Source: Janthinobacterium sp. 64 (GTDB lineage Bacteria > Pseudomonadota > Gammaproteobacteria > Burkholderiales > Burkholderiaceae_D). Taken from it: a DNA stretch of 64,000 nucleotides. Shown here one piece after another: positions 54,853 to 63,318 of the stretch. The notes under the pieces are model-generated. The model was not told where the DNA came from. It was given only the letters and a program-made list of their open reading frames with translations, and searched no databases. Positions within the stretch are counted from its first letter, which is position 1; each line of letters starts with the position of its first letter. The DNA is taken from positions 5,270,001-5,334,000 of the forward strand of contig NZ_PHUG01000001.1 in the NCBI RefSeq assembly GCF_002813325.1, written 5' to 3'. The position numbers and the translations under genes were made by a program.

Positions 54853-56055
54853 TTGAAAATTTTGCTTGTGTGTGCCGCCTTTCCTCCGCGCGGCAAAGGG
54901 GGCGGGCCGGAAGGCTCGTTCATGATCGCCAGCGGCTTGCTGGCCCAGGGACACGAGGTGCGCGTCGTCACGGTCGGCGACGCCGCCGGCGTGGAACAGT
55001 ACAAGGGCGTGGAAGTGCATATCGTGCGCTCGCCGAATGTGTACTGGGACTACTTTTTTACCAAACGCCCGGCGGCCTTGAAGATGTTGTGGCATGTGCT
55101 GGAAAATTTCAATCCGCGCGCCTACTGGCGCTTGCGCCCGCACGTCAAGGCGTTCCGGCCCGACGTCGTCATGACGGTCAGCATTGAAAACATCAATGTG
55201 GCAACCTGGTTGCTGGCGCGCATGCACAAGGTGCCCGTGGTCCACGTCATCCAGAGTTACTTTCTGGCTTGCTGGCGTGGCGGCCTGTTCAGGAACGGCG
55301 CCAATTGCACGGGCCAGTGCGGCAGTTGCAAGGTGTTGTCAGTGGGAAAGAAGCCGATGTCGCACCTGGTGGACGGGGTCTTTGGCGAAACGCGTTTTGT
55401 TGTCGATCAACATCTGCAACTGGGCTACTTCAAGCACGCCACCTCGGCCGTCATTCCCGGTCCCGTGTTCCCCATCGCGGGGCGGGTGCCCAAGGCGCGC
55501 GACGGCAAGCTGGTCGTGGGCTACATGGGCGTGCTGGCGCCGCACAAGGGTGTCGACGTGCTGGCCGATGCGGCGCGCCTGATGGGGCCGAACAGCAATG
55601 TACGCTTCCTGATCGGCGGCACGGGCGAAGACGAAGCGTATGTGGCCAGCCTGCGTGAAAAATTCGGCGATGCCGACGTCGAGTTCATGGGCTGGGTCAA
55701 GCCCGATGACGTCTATCCGCTGTTCGACGTGCTGGTGGTGCCGTCGAAGTGGAAGGAGCCGTTTGGCCGCATCGTCGTCGAAGCGCTGGCCTACGGCGTG
55801 CCCGTCATTTGCGCGCGTTCCGGCGGCATCGCCGAGAGCATCCGCGAAAATGAGAATGGCTACACCTTTGCCTCGGGCCAGCACGACGAACTGATCACCT
55901 TGCTACGCGACGTGCTGGAACCGGACGAGCCTGCGCGCATGCGCCTGGCGCAAAATGCGCTGCAGCATTCGCACCGCTTCGATATCGGCACGATCGCCGC
56001 GCGCATCAGCGATTTCGTCAGCGCGACCGTGGCCAGCTACAAGGCGCGCCCGTGA
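54853..56055 (+). CDS. Glycosyltransferase family 4
   Basis: 400-residue GT-B fold transferase. The N-terminal glycine-rich loop (FPPRGKGGGPEGSFMIASG), a cysteine cluster in FRNGANCTGQCGSCKV (near residue 145), YMGVLAPHKGVDVLADA, and the donor-site PSKWKEPFGRIVVEALAYGV with the E-x7-E pattern are visible. The start is TTG 54853, giving MKILLVCAAF, the usual start of this family; no ATG lies nearby. It forms part of the repeat-unit assembly set. Donor sugar unknown. Confidence 0.9.
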   Translation: MKILLVCAAFPPRGKGGGPEGSFMIASGLLAQGHEVRVVTVGDAAGVEQYKGVEVHIVRSPNVYWDYFFTKRPAALKMLWHVLENFNPRAYWRLRPHVKAFRPDVVMTVSIENINVATWLLARMHKVPVVHVIQSYFLACWRGGLFRNGANCTGQCGSCKVLSVGKKPMSHLVDGVFGETRFVVDQHLQLGYFKHATSAVIPGPVFPIAGRVPKARDGKLVVGYMGVLAPHKGVDVLADAARLMGPNSNVRFLIGGTGEDEAYVASLREKFGDADVEFMGWVKPDDVYPLFDVLVVPSKWKEPFGRIVVEALAYGVPVICARSGGIAESIRENENGYTFASGQHDELITLLRDVLEPDEPARMRLAQNALQHSHRFDIGTIAARISDFVSATVASYKARP

Positions 56056-56068
56056 GCGGGGCTGCAGC

Positions 56069-57568
56069 ATGAGCGAGAGCAAAGCCGAAGGCGACGTCAA
56101 GGCGCCTGGCATGGCGTCCGGCTCCTTCTGGGCCGTGCTCGACAATCTGGCCCAGCAGGGCTTGTCCTTCATCATCTTCGCCATCCTGGCGCGGCTGCTC
56201 AACCCTGCCGAATTCGGCTTGTTGACGATTGCCCATTTGTTCATACTGTTCTCGCGCCTGGTCGTGCTCGACGCACTGGCCATGCCCGTGATCCGCGCGA
56301 AAGAACCCGATGACGGCGCCTATTCGGCGCTGTTCTGGCGCTGCACGGCAGCCGGCCTGTTGCTGTGCGCCTGCATGTTCCTGAGCGCCGGCCCCGTCTC
56401 GGCGCTGTTCAGCGCACCATCGCTGGCGCCCGTGCTGCAAGGCATGAGCCTCTCCATCCTGTTCTTCGGCATGGTGCGTTCATACGAAGCGCGGCTGGTG
56501 CGGCAGATGAAATTCAAGCAGCTGGCCATCCGCTCCACCGTGTCCGTCATGCTCGGTGGCGTGCTCGGCATTGCACTGGCCTACCATGGCTGGGGTGCCA
56601 TGTCGCTGGTGGTGCAGCAAGTGATGGCGGCCGGGCTGGCGCTGCTGCTGGTGGTGCTGCAAAGCGGCTGGCTGCCCAGCCTGGCGTGGCGCGCGCGGCC
56701 CAGCCGCTACTGGCATGATGTGCGCCAGGTCAGCGTCTCGGGCATCTTGTCCTTTGCCAACAGCAATGGCGATTCCTTGCTGGTGAGTATCTTTTTGGGG
56801 CCGTATGCGACCGGACTGTACAACCTGGCCAAGCGCCTGACGTCGGCCGTGTACCTGGTCATCACGGCGTCGCTGCTGCGCGTGTCGCTGCCCGTGTTCG
56901 CCGCCGCCAGCGGCAAGCCCGAGCAGCTGCGCCAGGCTTACCTGCAATTGCTGGCGATGATGCTGTTCCTGATGCTGCCCATGCTGCTGTTCCAGGCCGC
57001 CCTGGCCGAGCCGCTGGTGGCAACGGTATTTGGCCAGAAATGGTTGCCGGCCAGCAGTACCATCGCCGCGCTGGCACTGCTGTATTGCCTCTCTTCGGTA
57101 GCGGAACTGAACAACTACGTGCTGTTTGCCCTGGGACACAGCCGCTGGCCGCCGCTGCTCGGTATCTTGCAGCTGAGCCTGGCCGTGATCCTGGCCGCCT
57201 GCTTCAGCCAGTATGGCTTGCTGGCGATGAGCTTGTCGTTTGCCGCCGCCTACCTGCTGATGTTGCCGTGGTCGCAGCACCTGGCATGCAAGGCCATGGA
57301 CTTGCCCTGGACGTCCTTCCTGGTGGCGTTGCAGCCTGTCCTGGCGGGCGCTGCGGCACTGTTGCTGACCTTGTACGCGATGGCGCGCTGGTGGCAGGGC
57401 AGCGCCATCGTGCTGCTGGTGCTGGCCCTGTTTGCCGGCGCCATCGCCTACCTGCTGCCGATGCTGCTGCTGGGGCGCGCGCTGCGCGGCACGGCAGGGG
57501 GCTTTGATCCATTTTCACTGCTCAGGCAATTACGCAATTTGAAGCACCGCGGCGCGGCCGCGGATTGA
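56069..57568 (+). CDS. Polysaccharide flippase (Wzx/PST family)
   Basis: 499-residue polytopic membrane protein with about 14 hydrophobic segments. The N-terminal FWAVLDNLAQQGLSFIIFAI and ILARLLNPAEFGLLTIA are typical of the polysaccharide transporter branch of MOP exporters. It would flip the undecaprenyl-linked repeat unit to the periplasmic face for the Wzy-like polymerase. ATG 56069 is 14 bases after the preceding transferase stop; the longer upstream frame overlaps that gene and is disregarded. Confidence 0.92.
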   Translation: MSESKAEGDVKAPGMASGSFWAVLDNLAQQGLSFIIFAILARLLNPAEFGLLTIAHLFILFSRLVVLDALAMPVIRAKEPDDGAYSALFWRCTAAGLLLCACMFLSAGPVSALFSAPSLAPVLQGMSLSILFFGMVRSYEARLVRQMKFKQLAIRSTVSVMLGGVLGIALAYHGWGAMSLVVQQVMAAGLALLLVVLQSGWLPSLAWRARPSRYWHDVRQVSVSGILSFANSNGDSLLVSIFLGPYATGLYNLAKRLTSAVYLVITASLLRVSLPVFAAASGKPEQLRQAYLQLLAMMLFLMLPMLLFQAALAEPLVATVFGQKWLPASSTIAALALLYCLSSVAELNNYVLFALGHSRWPPLLGILQLSLAVILAACFSQYGLLAMSLSFAAAYLLMLPWSQHLACKAMDLPWTSFLVALQPVLAGAAALLLTLYAMARWWQGSAIVLLVLALFAGAIAYLLPMLLLGRALRGTAGGFDPFSLLRQLRNLKHRGAAAD

Positions 57569-57586
57569 AGGAGGCGCACAAGCACC

Positions 57587-58312
57587 ATGGAAGCACCAGA
57601 AACCATCAACATCAGCCGCTTTCCCGTGCTGAGCACGACGCGCGAGTGGCTGGCGCAGCATTTGCTGGGCGTCATCGCGCGCGGGGAAAAGACGGCGCTG
57701 TTTTTTGCCAATACCAACTTTATCGTGAAGAACCGCTTCGTGCTGGAAGCGGATCCCTCGCGCCGCTACCTCATCGTCAACGATGGTGTCGGCATGGATA
57801 TCGCCGCCAGGCTGATGCAGGGGCGCCGTTTCGCCGCGAATCTGAATGGCACCGATTTCACGCCGTACTTGTTCGGGCAAAGCGCGCAGCCGCTGCGCGT
57901 GTTCATGCTGGGCGCGCAACCGGACATCCTGGCCAGGGCGGTGACGCATGTGCGCACGGTGCTGGGGCAGGACGTCGTCGGCAGTTGCGATGGCCATGCC
58001 GGCATCGGCAGTGCGCCCGATCTGGTGCGGCAAATCAATGCGACGCGCGCCCAGGTCGTGCTCGTGGCGATGGGCAACCCTATCCAGGAGCGCTGGATAC
58101 TCGCCCATCAGGATGGCCTGGACGCCAACGTCCTGGTGGGCGTGGGCGCGCTGTTCGACTTCTGGTCCGGCGGCAAGCGGCGCGCGCCCGCTTTTGTGCA
58201 GCGCATCCACATGGAGTGGTTTTACCGTTTGCTGCAAGAGCCGCGCCGGCTGCTGCGACGCTATACCTGGGACATCCTGGTATTCCTGCGCGAATGCGTC
58301 AGGTACCGCTGA
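57587..58312 (+). CDS. WecG/TagA/CpsF-family glycosyltransferase
   Basis: 241-residue GT26-type transferase adding a sugar to an undecaprenyl-diphosphate-linked acceptor. NDGVGMDIAARLMQGRRFAA, LNGTDFTPYLF and VLVAMGNPIQERWI, followed by GVGALFDFWSGGKRRAP and MEWFYRLLQEPRRLLRRY, are the conserved family blocks. It acts on the inner membrane. GGAGGCGC precedes the ATG. Likely adds the second or a later sugar to the primed lipid. Known family donors include ManNAcA and ManNAc. Confidence 0.93.
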   Translation: MEAPETINISRFPVLSTTREWLAQHLLGVIARGEKTALFFANTNFIVKNRFVLEADPSRRYLIVNDGVGMDIAARLMQGRRFAANLNGTDFTPYLFGQSAQPLRVFMLGAQPDILARAVTHVRTVLGQDVVGSCDGHAGIGSAPDLVRQINATRAQVVLVAMGNPIQERWILAHQDGLDANVLVGVGALFDFWSGGKRRAPAFVQRIHMEWFYRLLQEPRRLLRRYTWDILVFLRECVRYR

Positions 58313-58462
58313 CGCGGTTGCCATCAAAGATGGCAGTCTGGCATGTTGCAATGCGCAAAAAATAATATAAAAAAGGTAATAGTGTTGCCAAATTGGTGAT
58401 ATTCTACCGCTTCGGGCAGGCGCAAGCAGAGTTCGGCGTCCCCATAAACATTGGAGCGTGAA

Positions 58463-59608
58463 ATGAAAGCAATGATTTTGGCCGCAGGAAAGGGGACGCG
58501 CGTGCGCCCGCTGACCTATGACTTACCCAAGCCCATGATCCCCATCCTGGGCAAGCCCGTGATGGCCTATCTGATCGAGCACCTGGCCAAGTATGGCGTG
58601 CGCGACATCATGGTCAATGTCAGTTACCTGCATGAAAAGATCGAAGAGTATTTCGGCGACGGCCACCAGTATGGCGTGCAGATCGGCTACTCGTTCGAAG
58701 GCTATATGACCGATGCCGGCGTGGTGGTGCCGCAGCCGATAGGCTCGGCCGGCGGCATGAAGAAGATCCAGGAATTCGGAGGCTTTTTTGACGATACCAC
58801 CATCGTCCTGTGCGGTGATGCGGTGATCAACCTCGACATCCAGTCGGCCCTGTTCGAGCATCGCCGCAAGGGGGCGCTGGCCAGCGTGATCACGCGCGAA
58901 GTGCCGTGGGACAAGGTGTCGAGCTATGGCGTGGTGGTCAGCGACAAGGATGGCCGTATCAAGGCGTTCCAGGAAAAGCCCAGCCAGGAAACGGCCCTGT
59001 CGAACCATGTCAGCACCGGCATCTATATTTTCGAGCCTGCCGTGCTGGACTTGATACCGAAGGACACGGTCTTCGACATCGGCTCGGACTTGTTTCCCTT
59101 GCTGGCCGAAAAGGGCTTGCCTTTCTACGCCCAGTCGCGCACGTTCAGCTGGATCGATATCGGCAACATCAAGGATTACTGGGAAGTATCGCAAAGCGTC
59201 ATGATGGGGGAAGTGGCCCACATGGACGTGCCTGGTGTACAGTTGGAAGAGGGCATCTGGGTGGGCTTGAATACGAGCATCGAGTGGGAAGGCACGCACA
59301 TCGAAGGGCCCGTGTACATCGGCTCGGGCTGCAAGATCGAGGCGGGCGCCACCATCATCGGCCCCACCTGGATCGGTCACGGCAGCCATATCTGTTCCGG
59401 TGCGCGCGTGGTGCGCAGCGTGCTTTTTGAATATACGCGCGTGCTGCAGAACATTGCTCTTGAAGAAGTTATCGTCTTCAAGGAATACAGTGTCGACCGC
59501 AACGGAGACATGAAACACGTGTCCGAATGCCTGACCGATCAATGGTCGAACGCGCGCGACCGGCGCAGCAAGCGCCGCAGCCCCGTTGAACTTGCATTAT
59601 TGAAATAA
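58463..59608 (+). CDS. Sugar nucleotidyltransferase with left-handed beta-helix C-terminus
   Basis: 381-residue NTP-transferase: the nucleotide-binding AGKGTRVRPLTYDLPKPMIP signature is near residue 8, LCGDAVINLD is the metal site, and FQEKPS and STGIYIFEP are sugar-site motifs. From about residue 265 a hexapeptide-repeat region begins (IEGPVYIGSGCKIEAGATII). It is similar to mannose-1-phosphate guanylyltransferases of the GMPP type or glucose-1-phosphate nucleotidyltransferases; which sugar it activates is not certain. ATG 58463 follows TTGGAGCG; the in-frame ATG at 58451 lacks such a site. Confidence 0.88.
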   Translation: MKAMILAAGKGTRVRPLTYDLPKPMIPILGKPVMAYLIEHLAKYGVRDIMVNVSYLHEKIEEYFGDGHQYGVQIGYSFEGYMTDAGVVVPQPIGSAGGMKKIQEFGGFFDDTTIVLCGDAVINLDIQSALFEHRRKGALASVITREVPWDKVSSYGVVVSDKDGRIKAFQEKPSQETALSNHVSTGIYIFEPAVLDLIPKDTVFDIGSDLFPLLAEKGLPFYAQSRTFSWIDIGNIKDYWEVSQSVMMGEVAHMDVPGVQLEEGIWVGLNTSIEWEGTHIEGPVYIGSGCKIEAGATIIGPTWIGHGSHICSGARVVRSVLFEYTRVLQNIALEEVIVFKEYSVDRNGDMKHVSECLTDQWSNARDRRSKRRSPVELALLK

Positions 59609-59624
59609 ATAGAGGACGTCCACC

Positions 59625-61043
59625 ATGAAGATTTATCCCGTCATCCTGTCCGGCGGCGCCGGCAGCCGCCTCTGGCCCCTGTCGCGCGCAGCGCTGCCCA
59701 AGCAGCTGTTGCCGCTGGTATCAGATAAAACCATGCTGCAGGAAACGGCGCTGCGCCTGGCTGGCTGGCCGGAGATGATGGCACCGCTGCTGATCTGTGG
59801 CGACGAGCACCGTTTCCTGGTAGCCGAGCAGATGCGCGATATCGCCATCGAACCGCTGGCCATCATGCTCGAATCGGTGGGCCGCAACACGGCGCCGGCC
59901 GTCGCCGCCGCCGCCTGGTATTTGCAAGCGCTCGACCCGCAAGCCATCATGCTGGTGTTGCCAGCCGATCACGTCATTGAAGACCGGGCGGTCTTTCATG
60001 CGGCCATCGACAAGGCGCTCCAGGCCGCCTCGCAAGGCGCGCTGGCCACCTTCGGCATCGTGCCGACGGCGCCGGAAACGGGTTATGGCTACATCCGTCG
60101 CGGTGCCGCCATCGCGGGCAGCGAAGCGTGCTACCAGATTGACCGTTTCGTGGAAAAACCCGATGCGCAGAGCGCGGCCGGTTTTGTTGCCAGCGGCGAC
60201 TACTACTGGAACAGCGGCATGTTTCTCTTCAGCGCCGCCAGCTATTTGCAGGAATTGACGCAATTCCAGCCCGCCATGGCCGACGCCACCGAAGCGGCAG
60301 TGCGCCTGGCTTACCGCGACCTCGATTTCTGCCGCCTGAGCGAGAAGGAGTTCGCCGCCTGTCCCGCCGACTCCATCGATTATGCCGTGATGGAACACAC
60401 GAGCCGCGCCGTGGTCGTGCCGGCCGATATCGGCTGGAGCGACGTGGGCTCCTGGTCCGCGCTGCGCGAGGTCTTGCCGCGCGATGCAGCCGGCAATGCC
60501 GTGCGCGGCGATGTGTACCTGGACGACGTGAGCAATTCGCTGGTGCGCGCCGAAAGCCGCATCGTGGCGCTGATCGGCGTGCAGGATGTGGTCGTGGTGG
60601 AAACTGCGGACGCCGTGCTGGTGGTGCACAAGGACCAGGTGCAGCGCGTCAAACAAGTGGTTTCCCACTTGCAAAGCACAGGCCGTACCGAGCATTTGCA
60701 GCACACCAAGGTGTATCGTCCATGGGGTTGCTACGAAGGCATCGACCTGGGCGACCGTTTCCAGGTCAAGCGCATTACGGTCAATCCAGGCGGCAAGCTG
60801 TCCCTGCAGATGCATCATCACCGCGCCGAACACTGGATCGTCGTCAGCGGCACGGCGCAGGTGACGTGCGGCGATGAAGTCAAGTTGCTGAGTGAAAACC
60901 AGTCGACCTACATTCCTATCGGCATGACGCATCGCCTGGAAAATCCCGGCCGCCTGCCGCTGCACCTGATCGAAGTGCAGTCCGGCAGCTACCTGGGCGA
61001 AGACGATATCGTGCGCTACGAAGATGTCTACAAACGCGTCTAA
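59625..61043 (+). CDS. manC: Mannose-1-phosphate guanylyltransferase/mannose-6-phosphate isomerase
   Basis: 472-residue bifunctional type II enzyme forming GDP-mannose. The N-terminal guanylyltransferase domain has LSGGAGSRLWPLSRAALPKQ, LPADHVIED and FVEKPD. The C-terminal cupin isomerase domain (from about residue 340) has RPWGCYEGID, NPGGKLSLQMHHHRAEHW and YIPIGMTHRLENPG. No phosphomannomutase gene is present in the window, so the pathway must draw on one elsewhere. Presence in the locus suggests mannose or a mannose-derived sugar in the polysaccharide. It overlaps the next gene by 20 bases. Confidence 0.95.
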   Translation: MKIYPVILSGGAGSRLWPLSRAALPKQLLPLVSDKTMLQETALRLAGWPEMMAPLLICGDEHRFLVAEQMRDIAIEPLAIMLESVGRNTAPAVAAAAWYLQALDPQAIMLVLPADHVIEDRAVFHAAIDKALQAASQGALATFGIVPTAPETGYGYIRRGAAIAGSEACYQIDRFVEKPDAQSAAGFVASGDYYWNSGMFLFSAASYLQELTQFQPAMADATEAAVRLAYRDLDFCRLSEKEFAACPADSIDYAVMEHTSRAVVVPADIGWSDVGSWSALREVLPRDAAGNAVRGDVYLDDVSNSLVRAESRIVALIGVQDVVVVETADAVLVVHKDQVQRVKQVVSHLQSTGRTEHLQHTKVYRPWGCYEGIDLGDRFQVKRITVNPGGKLSLQMHHHRAEHWIVVSGTAQVTCGDEVKLLSENQSTYIPIGMTHRLENPGRLPLHLIEVQSGSYLGEDDIVRYEDVYKRV

Positions 61044-62145
61044 GCCCGCATGCAACGCCAGGGCGACGGTTCTGGCGTTCCGAGGTTTTCATCGACCAGC
61101 ACAGGCCAGCCACTCCGCTTTGAAATACCTGCTCATCCCCTTGCTCGCCAGCGTCCTGCTGCCGGCCGACGCCCGCGCCCAGTTTGTCGCCCCCGCCATG
61201 TCGCCGGCGCTATCGGCCGGGCAGCTGGCGCTGGTGGTCAACGACGATGAGCCCAATAGCGTGGCCATCGCCGACTATTATCGGCAGGCGCGCAATATAC
61301 CGGCTGCCAATATCGTTCACGTGCGCATCGCCAATCGTCCGCATAAGCTCAGCGCCGTCGAGTTCGCCACTCTGAAAAAGCAGATCGACAGCCAGCTCAG
61401 CCCTGAAATCCAGGCCGTGCTGATGGTCTGGACGGCGCCGTACGCCGTCGAATGCAATTCCATCACTTCCGCCTACACCCTGGGCGTCGATGCGGGACTG
61501 TGCGCGCGCAGCTGCGGCGCGAGCCAGCCCAGCCCCTATTTCAATGCCGCACACGGCCTGCCGTATGCGCAATACAAGATGCGCCTGAGCATGCTGTTGC
61601 CCACCGAATCGGTGGCGCAGGCGCGCGAGCTGATCGAGCGTGGCGTCAGCGCCGGTTTTCGCCTGCAGGAAGCGAATGCGTATTATTTGACGACCGGTGA
61701 AACGGCGCGCAACAGCCGTGCGCCGTTTTTTCCGCCGGCAGGACGTTTGCCGACAAAAAAACTGAACATCAAGCGCCTGCGCGCCGACGAGCTCGACGGC
61801 GCAACGGACATCATGGTCTACCAGACGGGCATGGCGCGCGTGGCCAAGCTCGACACGCTCAAGTTTGCACCGGGCGCGCTGGCCGATCATTTGACGTCGT
61901 ATGGCGGCGACTTGTTGGGAACGGCGCAGATGAGCAGCTTGCGCTGGCTCGAGGCGGGCGCCACGGCCAGTTATGGTAGCGTTAGCGAACCGTGTAATTA
62001 CTGGCAGAAGTTTCCGCAGCCGACGGTGCTGCTGCAGCGCTATCTGTCCGGTGATACGGCGATCGAGGCTTACTGGAAGAGCGTGGCCTGGCCGGCGCAG
62101 GGCATCTTCATCGGCGAACCGTTGAGTACGCCATACCGACGCTGA
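61024..62145 (+). CDS. TIGR03790-type exported protein of unknown function
   Basis: 373-residue protein with an N-terminal extension, a hydrophobic signal at YLLIPLLASVLLPADARA (about residues 35-53), and LALVVNDDEPNSVAIADYY, which I recognise as the start of the TIGR03790 family. Further along are VLMVWTAPYAVECNSITSAY and LTSYGGDLLGTAQMSSLRWL. The fold resembles peptidase-like families, but no function is established. The ATG at 61024 overlaps manC; a start further in would still retain the signal. Co-location with the PEP-CTERM gene suggests an envelope role. Confidence 0.75.
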   Translation: MSTNASKPACNARATVLAFRGFHRPAQASHSALKYLLIPLLASVLLPADARAQFVAPAMSPALSAGQLALVVNDDEPNSVAIADYYRQARNIPAANIVHVRIANRPHKLSAVEFATLKKQIDSQLSPEIQAVLMVWTAPYAVECNSITSAYTLGVDAGLCARSCGASQPSPYFNAAHGLPYAQYKMRLSMLLPTESVAQARELIERGVSAGFRLQEANAYYLTTGETARNSRAPFFPPAGRLPTKKLNIKRLRADELDGATDIMVYQTGMARVAKLDTLKFAPGALADHLTSYGGDLLGTAQMSSLRWLEAGATASYGSVSEPCNYWQKFPQPTVLLQRYLSGDTAIEAYWKSVAWPAQGIFIGEPLSTPYRR

Positions 62146-62151
62146 CACATA

Positions 62152-62946
62152 TTAGCGGCTGCGGCGGCGCAGCGCCAGGCTGACGAGGGCCAGTCCGGCC
62201 AGCAGCATGGCCCAGGTGGACGCTTCCGGGATGGCCGGGATATTCGGATCGGTCGGCGTCACTACCGGTGGCGTGACGATGGGCGGCGTCACGACGGGCG
62301 TCCCTGGCGTCTCGACGCCCGCGACGGGCGGATTGGTGCCAAACACGCCAGGGTCGCCGGAAGCGCCGCCAGTGGCGCCCGGGCTGACGAAGCTGGCAGC
62401 TGCCAGGCGTTCGGTGCCGCCAGCATTCGCCGCAGGCCAGCCGACCCAGCCAGCCGGCGCGAATGGCTGCAAGGTTGATGCTGCATTGAAACTATCCGTG
62501 CCCGTGCTGGTCAAGGCGCCAGGTATGGTGGCGAGCGGACGGCTGCTCACGCTGCTAAACTCCAGTGCATCCGATGGCAAGCGTTTGACGCCCGTCCTGG
62601 CGTCGTCGCTGGGCAGGCTGCGGTGGTAGGCGGCATCGTCACCGACGCTGCTGACCTCGCCTGGAGCGACGCCATCATTCTTGAATTCATCGTAATTGAT
62701 ATCGCCATTGGACAGGCTGCACGGGCTGCTCACGCCTTCCATGCTGACGCCGGATGCGCCCTGGCCCTGCGCTTTCGTGTTTCCATCTTGCATGGACTGC
62801 GAGCAATTTGGTTTTTTGCCAGGCGGCACGGCTTGCGGATTGACATAGTAACCAGCGTAGGTATTCGCCTGGGCCGGCAGCAGGGGCAGCAGCAGAGATC
62901 CTGCAAGCAACAGTGTGGAATATGAAGGGTAGTTATTTTTTCTCAT
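62152..62946 (-). CDS. PEP-CTERM domain protein (exosortase substrate)
   Basis: 264-residue secreted protein. A signal peptide covers about residues 1-28 (ending PAQA). A low-complexity mature region poor in aromatic residues leads to a Thr/Pro/Val linker (VVTPPIVTPPVVTP) and the sorting tail: IPEASTWAMLLAGLALVSLALRRRSR split as PEA motif, hydrophobic helix and Arg cluster. The motif reads PEAS rather than PEPS. ATG 62944-62946 has AGGAAAG upstream; a TTG two codons earlier is disregarded. It is convergent with the eps genes, 6 bases from the end of the TIGR03790 gene, and is the likely local XrtB substrate. Confidence 0.92.
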   Translation of the reverse strand: MRKNNYPSYSTLLLAGSLLLPLLPAQANTYAGYYVNPQAVPPGKKPNCSQSMQDGNTKAQGQGASGVSMEGVSSPCSLSNGDINYDEFKNDGVAPGEVSSVGDDAAYHRSLPSDDARTGVKRLPSDALEFSSVSSRPLATIPGALTSTGTDSFNAASTLQPFAPAGWVGWPAANAGGTERLAAASFVSPGATGGASGDPGVFGTNPPVAGVETPGTPVVTPPIVTPPVVTPTDPNIPAIPEASTWAMLLAGLALVSLALRRRSR

Positions 62947-63000
62947 GATCAATCTTTCCTATCTCTGCTGTTTGCCCGTTGCCGCGGCTGCTGTTTGCCG

Positions 63001-63029
63001 CCATCTGTTTACTTAGCGCAAACAGATGG
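63001..63029. promoter_or_regulatory. Inverted repeat between the PEP-CTERM gene and the lamin-tail gene
   Basis: CCATCTGTTT and AAACAGATGG are perfect 10-bp arms around a 9-base centre, 55 bases upstream of the PEP-CTERM gene start. It could be an operator or a 5'-untranslated hairpin. The rest of the 372-base divergent gap (62947-63318) is AT-rich and holds no gene that I can see. Confidence 0.55.
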
Positions 63030-63318
63030 TAGCATACTTGCACTCTACGCAATTTCTCATAGCTTATTTTTATTATCATTTCATACAGTTCTGCATACTT
63101 TTATGCAACAAAATATTGTGTGATAGGCCAGCTTGGCATTCCTGTACGTGCAAACTGCATGCATTCCCGTCAACTTTTGTCATCAAGCTGTCACGCTTGA
63201 ATATTACTATGAATTAATAGTAAAAAGACTATTTGATTGATCAATGTTATTGCCTGAAATTCAACGCCGCCTGCTGGTATTGGCAGACCGGAACTTTAAA
63301 TTTCCACCAGGAATTTTT

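Noticed and set aside
62207..62925. Two plus-strand open frames (62207-62629 and 62623-62925)
   Set aside because: They are antisense to the PEP-CTERM gene, whose signal peptide and sorting tail are unambiguous.
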